64,000 bases of DNA from Pisolithus tinctorius (Eukaryota > Basidiomycota > Agaricomycetes > Boletales > Pisolithaceae), in contig JANFAH010000018.1 of NCBI GenBank assembly GCA_024663395.1, positions 620,001-684,000 of the forward strand, written 5' to 3'. Below, piece by piece: positions 54,001-64,000 of this stretch. Numbering within the stretch: the stretch's first letter is position 1; each line of letters begins with the position of its first letter. The position numbers and the translations under genes are program-made. The notes under the pieces were generated by a model, which saw nothing but the letters and a program-made list of their open reading frames with translations, was not told where the DNA came from and did no database searches.

Positions 54001-54640
54001 CGACATCTCACCCTACAACATTCTTCTCCTTGTTCTGAGGAATGTGCAGTTCTGGGAGTTGCCCAATATGCAAGGTGTGATTCGAGCTGGTTGTCCGTTC
54101 CATCGAAGAATTTCTTACATTCATCCTTCGGTTCTGCAGGTGCCTTCCTGTCGCTTGCATTAAAGCAGACTGCGCTTCTGTCCTCATCTTGCTTCTTTCC
54201 TGGGTCTACTGGGACTAACGGACTTGATGAACTTGAGCTCGTACTTGTGAGTGAAGTTTACACTCCTAATGCATATACCTCCCGAGTACTTCACCCGGGC
54301 CTCTTGCATGGAACTTGTGAAGAGAGCTGTTGGTGGTAATGTTGCTATGTGCTCTGTACTTCAGGTCACAAGTGGCGGCGGGACAGCGGATCAGAATGGC
54401 AGGGAGCACTTGGGGAAGGGGAAGGGAAAGGATATAGTTGATTCACCGCAAAAATCTGATGCTGGGTATGTCATGGACATGGACGAAGAAGATGATTCTG
54501 GATTGCGAATGCTCAGAGAACTCTGTTTCCACCATCTCATGGTACTCCATGCCTTCCCATATCGTATGGGTTAGTTGACGAATGCACTGGATTACACCAT
54601 GAATTGGCGGTTTATGTTGTCAGATTCTCTTTCCATTTCC
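51060..54640 (+). pseudogene. Unidentified large multi-exon gene, probably decayed
   Basis: Long plus-strand stretches look coding: 51,228-51,420 (FKIDIANDAWSDTSF, EVLIGWVLVSLA), 51,424-51,680 (VFCVLRSAIATWLPLLSY, LAGIVKEPISLSHVPDLDLG), 51,990-52,610 (LYRAGIEALLSVEDLRQPAD, DVVRADAMEVWESCRKVLL), 52,800-53,100, 53,105-53,355 (a Lys/Arg/Glu tail) and 54,250-54,590 (RMLRELCFHHLMVLHAF). It is rich in Leu/Ala helices, like a helical-repeat protein, but I do not recognise it. Frames change repeatedly and 53,360-54,090 has many stops, so it is a pseudogene or two fragments. It separates modules 2 and 3. Confidence 0.45.
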
Positions 54641-55224
54641 CAGTGATCAAACTTTATTAGACATCTTGTGCATACGTCGAGCATTTACTCCAGTCACTCT
54701 CAAAATTGGCCATGTCGTCAGGTGCACTTGCAAAAGGGACATTAAATCTTGTTTCGATTCACCTATTGTAAGTTTTTTTACATGCATTTCTGGCCTGGCA
54801 CAATTACTGGTCATCCTCCATGATTAGAATTCCGAGGCATTAGCAGCAGTGGTCAGCATACTGAGTAGTCTTGTGCTGCTCAACCATTCTCTGATACGTC
54901 ATCGCAGGGATTTTGGCAACATGTGCTTACCTGATTTGCTGTGTTCTGACTCACTCAATGTCTAAGAGAATACTATACTCCAGAAAGGTGAAATTCACTT
55001 CCTGGAAAGCTTGTTCAGCATGGCTTCTGACGTGCAGATGTAGCCTTTTGACAGCACTTGTATCTATGCTGAAAATGGTGTACGAATCCTCTACACCTAT
55101 CCTCCTTTCAGATGGGGAATGATCTGGAACCAATGGTGCACTCACATCGAGTGAGCACATTGAAGCTCGCTTTTATGCATTATTGTTTGTGCAGTGGCTA
55201 GGGATTGAAAGTGCATGAACTCAC
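54641..55224. other. 3' remnant of the unidentified gene
   Basis: Possible exon pieces continue (LDILCIRRAFTPVTLKIGHV; EALAAVVSILSSLVLLNHSL near 54,840). Nothing is assignable. CpGs disappear from 55,170. Confidence 0.35.
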
Positions 55225-55300
55225 TGCTTAGCTCTTACCTAGACAATGGGCTGATCACCTTGACCAGTATATTTGAGAGATGGTAAAGGAAATATGGCTG
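55225..55300 (+). pseudogene. TRP5 C-terminal tail fragment
   Basis: GCTCTTACCTAGACAATGGG then a LDQ.I tail match the TRP5 C-terminal tail in the relics at 23,950 and 41,530. Only about 75 bp remain. It marks the left edge of module 3. Confidence 0.6.
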
Positions 55301-55497
55301 ATGGCTGGGTACAACCTGTGAGTTGTTGAATTTAGGGTGAAGTGTGCATTTAAGTTGGTTAATCAACAATGGTGAGAAACCATCTGGGTGTACATACCAT
55401 ATGAATACAAATGTCAATTCAACATATTATTGCTTATTTTGTACTTTGTGTGTAGAATGCAATGAAGTAACAAGGATAAAGTCCATATGTATCAACA

Positions 55498-58400
55498 CTA
55501 GGAAATATAATTGAAACATTCCTGCCATTTGTTTCCATGAACCATTTCACTCAAGTCCAGCTCCACACAACAACCACTAGGAATGATTAATTTGGTATGC
55601 ATTGAATAAAATGGGGTCTGCAGAGATGTTGGTATCCATAGAAGCAACCTCCCTTGTGGGCCTCTGATCCACCCATCATGGTGCAGTAGGACTGGTTGAC
55701 TGATGTCCTCATATATGTGGTCATCAAGAAGTTGTCCAGTGTCAGATGATGCATGTGATGAGAAAGATGAAAAGCAAATGGGATGTGTCCCATAAATCTG
55801 AGTGGCTGTCAGAATAAAGTCAGATACTGTAACAGCATAAATACAGATAGCTGTGAATAATGTGCTCACCATTAACATGTAACATAGTAGGAATACTATT
55901 TCCATCTCCAGAAATCTCAATATTTTTGCAATCTGAGCCAGAAATAATCTTATTGGTATCAGAGGAGAATGCAACTGAGTTAGAATGCTGAGTATGCCCC
56001 TGAAGAGGGCTACCAACCTGAATTCCACTGCTTGCATTCCAGACCCTCACAGTATTGTCCCCTGAGCCTGAAACAATCCTGTTGCCATCAGGGGAGAATG
56101 CAACTGAGGTGACCCAATTACTATGCCCCTTCAGAGGGCTGCCAATCCAAACCCCACTCTTTGTATCCCAGACCCTCACAGTTTTGTCCCAAGAGCCTGA
56201 GACAACCCTGTTGCCATCAGGGGAGAATGCAACTGAGGTGACCCTACTAGTATGCCCCTTCAGAGGGCTGCCAATCTGAACTCCACTCTGTGCATCCCAG
56301 ACCCTCACAGTATTATCCCAGGCACCTGAGACAATCCTGTAGCCATCAGGGGAGAATGCTACTGAGGTGACCCTACTAGTATGCCCCTTCAGAGGGCTGC
56401 CAATCTGATCCCCACTCTTTGCATCCCAGACCCTCACAGTCTCATCCCAAGAGCCTGAAACAATCCTGTCACCATCAGGGGAGAATGCAACTGACCTGAC
56501 ATGATGAGTATGCCCCTTCAGAGGGTTTCCAATCTGCACTCCACTCTTTGCATCCCAGATCCTCACAGTCTTGTCCCAAGAACCTGAAACAATCTTGTTG
56601 CCACCAGGGGAGAATGCAACTGAGGTGACATCCTGAGTATGCCCCTTCAGAGCAATACCAATCTGGAGTCCACTCTTTGTATCCCAGACCCTCACAGTCT
56701 TGTCCTCTGAGCCTGAGACAATCCTGTTGCCATCAGGGGAGAATGCAACTGCACTGACCCAATTACTATGCCCCTTCAGAGGGCTGCCAATCTGGACACC
56801 ACTCTTTGCATCCCAGACCCTCACAGTGTTGTCCCAAGACCCTGAGACAATCCTGTTGCCATCAGGGGAAAATGCAACTGAGGTGACACTGTAAGTACAC
56901 TGCTGTAAGGCAAGCTGCACAGTTGGCCAGCCCTTCAAACCCCCTTGGGCAACTTGTACAAGGTGGGAGAATTTGGGCATTAGTTGTCTGGACAACAAGG
57001 AAGTAGAAGGTGCAAGTGGCAGTGCAGACAGGTATAGGTGTGGTGCACTGCATGAAATTGCTGTGGTAAAGGTTTGCAGAAGTTTGACCCCATCCATTGC
57101 TAATGCTGCTAGTACTTCACAGCCTGCATGGCCCTTTACATGGCATCAGATGACATTCAATGTCACTTGCTAACTGGAGTACTTACCTGAAACCATTGGA
57201 CTGTGATTGCAAGAGAGCATTCAGCACTTCCCAATGCTCCAAGAAGGCTGAGAGCCTCAATCCAGAACAGGATTTTTTCACTCTCTACAATGGCCTGCAC
57301 AGATGTTACAAGGGACAAGTCAAACCTGGCCACCTCCAAATGCTTCGCCCAGAACTTGCATGAGTAGGACAAGTGTTGTGGAATATTTGACTTGATTCTC
57401 TCTGACAAGTCAGGAATTTGGGAGTTACTGAGGTACGAGTTTTCCAGCCCACAGACGTTGAAAGACAGTTCCCTGTACAGCACCTGTAGTGAGGCATGGG
57501 CAAGGTCACTTGAGTCCGAAGTGTCGATGAAGTAGGGCCCACTTCGTAAAGGATCGGTTAGGAAGTCATTAAAGGATGCATGGAGAGGTTGGACAGGCAA
57601 GGTGTGGTCAGAAATTCCACCCAGCACCGGAGCCATGAATTGAAGGATTATGACTACGTCATAGTGCTCTTCCTCGCTTGGGAAGAGACTACGCATATGA
57701 TTCAATGCTGCAATCGGCAAAGGTTCCAACATCGTCAGAAGCTGTCGCATAACCGAGCGGAACCGCAGAAATGGTGTCCCCGACTTCGGCATGACGCTGT
57801 CTAGGATGGTAGAATACATGCCGTCCAAAAGTGTCTTTCCCTCGTCCGATGGGACGGCTATCAGGCTCATGAATCGTTCTTCCACAGTTTGACCAAAGGC
57901 GCGACTCGGGTCGACAAACTCGCAGGCCAGACGTGCCCATTCGAACAAGCCATTCGACTTGTGGACTATTCGCTGTATCCCCATGTGACCAATGGTATCT
58001 TTGAGGCTAAGAAGTTTCTTCGAAACAAATAAAGTGATGTCACGCTCCGCCAGCTCTGCAGGGACATCATCCAAACACATCGCTCTGACGTGGATGGCAC
58101 CGCGTAGAGCACGTTCGATGTCCGGTAAAGGTCGGGACGTTAACAGGATGCGGAAATTCGAAGGTAGGTTTGCAGCTTCTGTTGATGTCAGAAGCAACAG
58201 AATATTCTCCCTCCATGAGACCCCGCCGCTTTCATCTAGTGCATCGATCACCACCACTACATTCCCGACAATGCCACCAGCAGCCTCCGACAATGGCACC
58301 AAGATCAGTTTTTGCCACTGTTGCAACAAGTCGGGCGTCGTCTTCAGAGAGGGGTCCTCGGCGAGAACGCGGCCTATTGCTCGCCGGAACGCGGGGTAAC

Positions 58401-59873
58401 GGCTGGCCAGATCGCGGGAAATAGTTGTCAACATCTTCTCTTCCCGACGCTCAGCCTGCTTGGCACGGACAAAACAAAAGCAAGACCCAAGCCCTCCCAC
58501 GTCCTTGAGCCAGGATGCAATGGTATGGGCGATTGCAGATTTGCCCCTTCCAGCCTGCCCGTGAAGCCATAAAATGCGTGGGGCCTCGGGGTGAGTATCA
58601 TTGACCCAGTTGATGACGTCCTGCAGAATCTCTGTCCTCGTGTTCTCTAGGCATTTCTTCATCGTATCCAAGCCCGCCCCACCTGCGTAAGCCATGCCCT
58701 CCATGTTCAGGTCCTCGAGAACGTGATACACATTGATATGGATGTCCCGGCTCTGGCGGTCTCGGTATTGCTGCATCAACTCGTCTAGCGTCTTGGTGTA
58801 GTCGCCGATGGCAGTCTGCGTCTCAGACATTATGTTCTTTCCGAGTCTCTTCCCTGAGAAAGTATGAGGTCGAAGTCTCAACGAGATAAAAACAGACGTA
58901 CAAAAGCTTGTTGTTTCTGAATAGTCTCTGATAAACTGCACACAGGCACTGATTACCTGCGCAATCTTCGCCAACGGGACTCTCATGGCATCAATGTTCT
59001 TGATGGTGTCGTCTTCCAAAAGGAATGCGTACACAAAACTGACTTTTTTCAAGAGCTCCAATATCGCACTATCTAGGTTCGCTTGCGTAATGATCAACTG
59101 GCACAAGGGTGGTGTAAGTAAAGAAAGTAGATAAAGAACTTGGAGTCATACTTGGGAAGCGGCCGTGAGAATGCCCAACGCTATCTGAGCGTAGGGATGG
59201 ACCTGCACGGGATCATTCAGTCGCGGGGCAGATGCCAGAGCAAACCTACGCACGTTTGCAATGGTGGTGACTACATTGTTAAACATTTTAAGAGGTTGGA
59301 GATAGGTGCTACTCAAGTTCTGAAGTTCGGCAACCGCGGTACTAGCTTGTGCGACAGTGTTGACAGCAATTTCGCCAGCACGTGGGATGGGTTTCATGCT
59401 CTCGAAAACTTGTCGAGCAACATCGAGGTCATCACCCGCCAGAGCTGGCTCAGGATCAGGACCTGCTTTACTGGGCAGCCCTTGAGTCTATGAAAGATAA
59501 GCGCTTAGCAATATTGTTGCAGTGCCGGACGCCATAGAATACATACATCAACATCTTGGGCAACTTGCCGTGGCTCTGGGTCTTCCTGCGCCCCTTCAGA
59601 TACAATGGGATCAGCAGAGGAACTTGATGGGCCTCGGTGAGACCGGATGAGGCGACTCTTCATAGCGGCCAGTTTGCGCTTAAAGCCATGACTCGAACGC
59701 CCAGGATTCGATGCAATTCTTCCAACGGGATCCTGATACTGCCCTTGAGACTTATGTTTGGCCGATCCATTAATCTGGTGCACTGGCAAAAACAGATTGC
59801 TTACCGGAGGCACTGATGAGGGAGACTTTCCAACATATGGTAAACGATGTTTTTTGGGCTGGAGCCTGGCCAT
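55498..59873 (-). CDS. NLR3: intact NACHT-WD40 NLR protein, 1372 aa, 8 WD40 units
   Basis: Exons: 59873-59547, 59487-59152, 59097-58902, 58853-57187, 57133-55870 and 55826-55498. They sum to 4119 nt with no interruption. Residues 1-109 are basic and disordered (MARLQPKKHRLPYVGKS). A helical N-terminal domain follows (ESMKPIPRAGEIAVNTV; HPYAQIALGILTAASQ; MRVPLAKIAQVISACVQFI), of the type that acts as effector in fungal NLRs. NACHT lies near residues 350-520 (GQAGRGKSAIAHT; VVVVIDALDES; LTSRPLPDIERAL). After a helical linker come eight WD40 units and a C-terminal domain with DGWIRGPQGRLLLWIP and LDLSEMVHGNKWQEC. A role in non-self recognition and regulated cell death is inferred from the HET-E/HET-D type. 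Its units are more diverged (KSGVQIG) than those of NLR1 and NLR2. Confidence 0.93.
55940..56905 (-). repeat. WD40 tandem array of NLR3, 8 x 129 bp
   Basis: Units vary after the GH(T/S) position (YS, NW, QD, HH, SR, SR, NW, QH) and after SGS (W, E, W, W, A-W, W, G, D). The array is shorter and less homogeneous than in its paralogues. Confidence 0.9.
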
Positions 59874-59963
59874 TGAGGAATCGGTAGTTTGGATGCGATA
59901 CGTACTGTGAGTTGGATTGCAATGTTGTTTGGGTATTGAGACGAGCGGTGGTAATTGCGTGCT

Positions 59964-60615
59964 GTGTAGGTGCTGGTGTACAAGTGTAGTTGGATTCTCA
60001 TATATAGCCACGCTCAGCTCGCTCGTTCTCCTGTCTCGGTCGCCTTCCCTCTTCCATCCCACCAAACTCCTCTCCCTCAAGCGTCGACCTTTCCCATCCC
60101 ACCCCGCATGCCCGTGTGGAGTGTCACACCAGATAGTCAAATACCTTTATTGTGGGCCATAATCACCGAACGGCAACAACAGCGGGGGATATACCATTGT
60201 CGTACAAAGCGTGCAGAGACTTGTCTTCCACCACGCTCGCTCGGACTTCGCCACTGGCCCTGTGTCTGCATACCGTTGAATTTATGAGTGGTACTGACTT
60301 GCCACCGAATACCAAGTAGCTGGGCCAAGGCGCAACGGCCCGCGAAACGCCACGGTTCCCAGCTTAGGCGTCGTCGACTGACAACACACCGTCCCGGGAT
60401 TTCCACTCTGCTACACGTAAGCCTCCTATTTCCTCATGATAGTATTCTGCACTTTTCTTAGTGTTGTCTTGCCTTCGAGACAACCGCAACCAGTCACTAA
60501 TTCTACTACAAACTCAGCTCCTCAATTCCCCGTGGAACTCCTTCCCTAGCATCAATTCGGGCGCATTTCCCTGTGTAGCGTGCACGTCGGTGATGTCACC
60601 TGGAAACCATTGACA
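59964..60615. repeat. NLR upstream block, copy 3 (empty transposon site)
   Basis: Homologous to 47,153-47,903 with a deletion of about 80 bp. GTGTAG occurs once at 59,964-59,969. No gene. Confidence 0.8.
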
Positions 60616-60840
60616 GTAGACTTCCTCATCGCATCCCTCACCCATTCCCGTACATTGTCCGCGACTATCAAGAAGCGAAATCAAAGCACAGATGAAGGAG
60701 GCGCTAGGGGAGGTTCCGGATGTGGTTGTCCCATACGTTGGTGCCGGCATGGGTCCTTCTACGAGTTTATCCCAGATACATCTGTGCACCTCGTCGGCGT
60801 TGAGGCAGGAGGCGAGGGTGCACACGGATAGATCGCTTCT
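60600..60840 (+). pseudogene. TRP5 beta-domain fragment
   Basis: Same fragment as 47,885-48,140 ([20 protein letters not shown] then [26 protein letters not shown]). Here AAAGCACAGATGAAGGAGGC is kept, so it is slightly less decayed. Confidence 0.7.
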
Positions 60841-61687
60841 GGTTCCCACTTCATGCCTCGAGGTGGCGAGGCGCACACACAGCGAACTGTACAAACGGGT
60901 AGGCACGTCTACATTTTCTGCGACCAACTCCGCCTTCCCTAAAGGTTCAACATCACACTGCTCGTGTTTATCGCAGCTGACCGTTCCCCCGATACTGGCG
61001 CCGGGCTACTGGTCTTGATCAGTAACTACTATGGCACAACACTGATTCTCGGCAGAGCCTCGCAACGAACCATCATATGGCCAAACGCAGGCTGGGCGTC
61101 TGGAGGGCTCTTGTTAGTGGAGGGATGGGAGAGAGCGGAGCAGTGGTAGTTGGGACAAGGGATGTCACCAAGTTCAGAAGGCGTATCAGTGAGTTGCTGA
61201 CGGATTCCAAGTAACTTGTCACACCCACAGAAGAGAAAAAGCATTTTATGGTGTGATTTCTAACCCTCTGAAATCAAAGTTACTTTTGTGTCTCTCTTTA
61301 GCCACGGCGCGCTCGCTTACAACACTAGTTGAAGTGATAGGTTGCGACCGCCTACATACTGGCAAGCATGGGATGTGACTAGTCCTAGGGGTTTGTATTC
61401 TTGCTTTGTATATGTTAAAGTCCAAAAGTCGATGAATAGGAATAACGTACGGGAAACTGGTGCAAAACCATCAAGGACTGAAGCTCTGCCAGTGCACCTG
61501 TGCCCGGCATCGGGGATAGGTATGGTATTGGATGGGCAAGTTGTTGATTTGCGATGCCCTCCCGCATATCACAGTATCATACAAGTAACTTCGTATAGTT
61601 CACCAATTTGCGAACGTCGTCGACATCATCTATGTAAGTTATTTAAGAAATGTCGTCTGCCAGTGGCCCAAGAATGGAACCAGTATA
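60841..61687. repeat. Third copy of the 7TM-relic segment
   Basis: Matches 48,141-49,012: 7TM piece PDTGAGLLVLISNYYGTTLI on the plus strand near 60,990-61,050, then spacer. No intact gene. Confidence 0.7.
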
Positions 61688-62905
61688 TCATATGAAGGTA
61701 TATTTGTCCGCTTTCTCCGAGGTGGAGAGCTGGTTGAGATTCGTCCCAATGTCCAAGTCTGCAGTGCCATGTGTGACTGACCCCTCGCCTACTAATACAA
61801 TAGAGCTCCTAGTCTTTCCACCAGAAACATGATCCTCTCCGAAGTTTGGTTTGCGTGAGCTGAAAATACGTTCAGGTAATGGTTCGTTGCGAGTCCGAAC
61901 CCACTCTGATCCCGAAGACCATAGTGTCGCGCACATTACCCCCATGACAGTTACATAGCCGTTGATCAATAGCAGCACTTCGCCAGTGGTCGGGATACGG
62001 TCAGTCGTGATAAAGATGATTTGTGCAATGTTGAAGATGAGAGGGAAAACAAAATTGGCGACAGATATATAGAAGATTCGGCGGATACGGTCTGCAATGC
62101 TGCGCGCTGCATGTCGGGACATGCATAAGTTATTCACACCCCCACCGAGACGCACGGTGGTATGCTCACCTCTATTTATCGACAATGTGCGGACGTGGAG
62201 GTTGTAAAGGAAAAAGCTGACGGAGTACCTAGAAAAGATGTTCAATGGATCACGTACAGTAGTAGCGGGACACTAACTTACAAGTTGTCGACGATTTGCA
62301 TTGCCCACTCGGCGATCATGTAAGGGTTACGGAACCAGGCACTGGACTCATCATTCTGAGTGAGAGCGTTAGTCGTTATCCCAGACCGAGCGCAGTCAAG
62401 AACGGCAATGGTCTGTGCAAAATGCTGCTTAGCAACGAAACTAAACGCTGATGAAAACACCCACAATAACGGCCACTCGGGCACACTTGATGCAGAATGG
62501 GAGTGCAAATATTTTCACTAGAGTGACGGGAGGCGTACTGCCAAGGGGATAGAGAGCGAAGAGGCGAGTCAACAATATCGAGTCATACAGTAATGGCGAG
62601 AGGCAGAGGAAGACAACTGTAGCAACGAAGACACTTGCTGACACCTGGCTGAATGGTTCCAACATGTACTTCAGAATGGTCAAGCCCATCAATACACCCA
62701 TGGCTAGGACGTGACAGATAGCAAGCACATTTAGTCGGAATACGAGGCGGCGTCGAGACTATTTGGTTGAGAGTGCAATAAGGACAACAAAGAGGGTAAA
62801 CAGACAGGCAGAGAAAGCAGTGGTTACCACGATGTAGTCGAAGCCTGGACGTACGGCGTTCACGAACGCAATAATGATAGCTTCTGAATCCGCCGTTGAG
62901 GACAT
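61688..62905 (-). pseudogene. Seven-transmembrane protein, module 3 copy with nonsense codon
   Basis: Duplicate of the gene at 49,013-50,230, starting at ATG 62,905. After VVLIALSTK the codon GAG of the module 2 copy is TAG here (62,759-62,761), so translation from the normal start ends after the first membrane segment. The rest of the gene, including splice sites and the Ser/Thr-rich tail, remains in good order, which suggests recent loss. Confidence 0.8.
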
Positions 62906-63612
62906 TTGTGGTGTGATGCACCTGAATGAATACGCACACATTAAATTAGATATACTCTACCACATGTACTGGGTGATTGATGGTTGATTTGCACAGCCCA
63001 TGATGGCAGAATCCATTGAGAAGACTGGTCTGAATCCCTTGAAGTGTTAGTGGCCACGGAGGAAAAACCTAACTGTGAAACCATACGGTTAACAATTGGA
63101 CGCATTTCTTCGTGGTTTAAGAGCGCTTTTCGTACTCCAGTGGAACCGTTAAGCTGTGTCCCGTTCAGTCAGCCAAAAATGCGGGTGAGATATGTAGGTG
63201 TTCCACTGGTACAACGGACTCGATACACACGCCTTGGAAACCTCGCGCCTAATTCCGAGCATTGATGGAAGGTTCAGACACTGATTATCAAACACAAAAA
63301 ACGGGATACCGATTGTCAACAGCATAGCCTCGAGAAGCAGGGAAGAATGGAGGAGCCTGACGTGCTGGTCGATGTTGCTGTGCGCAAAAGCAACTCGATG
63401 GACGATGGACGAGAAATTACAAGTTGCGGTCAAGAACTCGGATGCAGACCTTGACGACAACTTGATTTATCCTCGACTGCTATCGGCCGATATACTGTCT
63501 TCGAATGACTATAATTATAGGCTTCCCAAGTGCCTTGATAGCCTTCAATTTTCAGTCTGCAATGTTTTGCGACAGACAACGGGCTGCTGTATCTGCCAGA
63601 TCCGGCGGGCCA

Positions 63613-64000
63613 TTGCCATCACCCCCATAAATGCTTAAGAGCTGGAACCGAAATTAACAATCCGGCTATTTCGGTCCAGCGCAAACTCGCGGAACTGGGA
63701 CGCGCCACTACTCGCGGCATGGGTCACAGGACAGCCGATTATCCATACCGATGTAGCAGTTGTGTTTCAGACAACTGGATTCTACTTCGGGATACCCTAC
63801 ATCTTCGAATCTGTTTCTCACATAGATACGAGAGTTGACCCCCGCGTGACCGTTCATTACGGAACCGAACCGAGCATAACTTTTGGTATAGGTAGGCTAC
63901 GGGACGGTGACATATATAATGACAGGTCCTACGCTTCGTCCAGTTAATTGGTAACCCAGGATGAGCACCAAGGCTTGCAGTGTTACCCACAAACCAGCCC
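63613..64000. other. Single-copy end of the window, no supported gene
   Basis: Beyond the duplication border a 61-codon plus-strand frame (63,762-63,947) is open but has no recognisable features. The opposite strand is also open. I see nothing that can be called. Confidence 0.5.

Larger units (their letters stand above)
55170..57345. other. CpG-free block 3 (about 2.2 kb)
   Basis: No CG was found from 55,170 to 57,345. It covers the TRP5 tail, the NLR3 3' end and the WD40 exon, and ends about 150 bp inside the NACHT-bearing exon. Confidence 0.9.
55235..63612. repeat. Segmental duplication, module 3 copy
   Basis: Colinear direct copy of 41,530-50,935. Offsets between matching landmarks are about 12.8 kb at the NLR start and 12.7 kb at the 7TM start. 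Diverged by scattered substitutions and small indels. Confidence 0.9.

Noticed and set aside
56055..56894. Plus-strand frames (PETILLPSGENATEV repeats) opposite the NLR3 WD40 array
   Set aside because: Shadow frames produced by the 129-bp repeat; no start or splice logic.

Overview
This looks like a window of nuclear DNA from a filamentous basidiomycete, most likely an Agaricomycete. Genes are cut by many introns of about 50-60 bp with GTRNGT donors. NACHT-WD40 NLR genes are expanded. The transposon content (Tnp2/CACTA-type, chromodomain Ty3/Gypsy, DDE_Tnp_4) fits that group. The species cannot be named from sequence alone.

Region A (1-22,653) is bounded by a near-identical inverted repeat (1-532 and 22,129-22,653) that runs off the left edge of the window. 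Inside it are two divergent paralogues of a small WD40 gene with a C-terminal membrane segment, one at each end and both reading outward. Between them lie a Tnp2-type transposase with an in-frame stop, a RING gene, an intergenic tandem duplication with a recurring short motif, a 595-aa accessory gene, and two unrecognised minus-strand genes. I infer, without proof, a large CACTA-like transposon with long terminal inverted repeats and cargo. An 8.1-kb chromovirus (12,949-21,038, TSD ATGGG) sits in an exon of the right WD40 gene. Removing the element and one TSD copy restores an uninterrupted 382-codon frame. The chromovirus carries gag and pol on the minus strand and a spliced 389-aa gene on the opposite strand.

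Region B (22,700-63,612) is an NLR cluster: three NACHT-WD40 genes in direct tandem on the minus strand (29,105-24,300; 47,068-41,779; 59,873-55,498) with 12, 15 and 8 near-identical 43-residue WD40 units. The third is intact (1372 codons). The first has a 1-bp C-terminal frameshift and the second a 1-bp insertion near its N-terminus. Modules 2 and 3 are long direct duplicates (41,530-50,935 and 55,235-63,612) that also carry a 7TM-like membrane protein gene. Fragments of a bifunctional tryptophan synthase (TRP5-like) gene are scattered through the cluster, often next to the NLRs. A 2,989-bp DDE_Tnp_4 transposon with a 6-bp TSD sits upstream of NLR1. Its empty site survives upstream of NLR2 and NLR3.

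The most striking signal is compositional. Three blocks (22,856-26,543; 39,362-44,622; 55,170-57,345) contain no CpG at all as far as I can read. Each covers the WD40 exon of one NLR plus its 3' flank, while the NACHT exons beside them keep many CpGs. Separately, all 20 differences I count between the two chromovirus LTRs are transitions at CpG sites. Together these suggest a CpG-directed mutational process acting on repeats in this genome.
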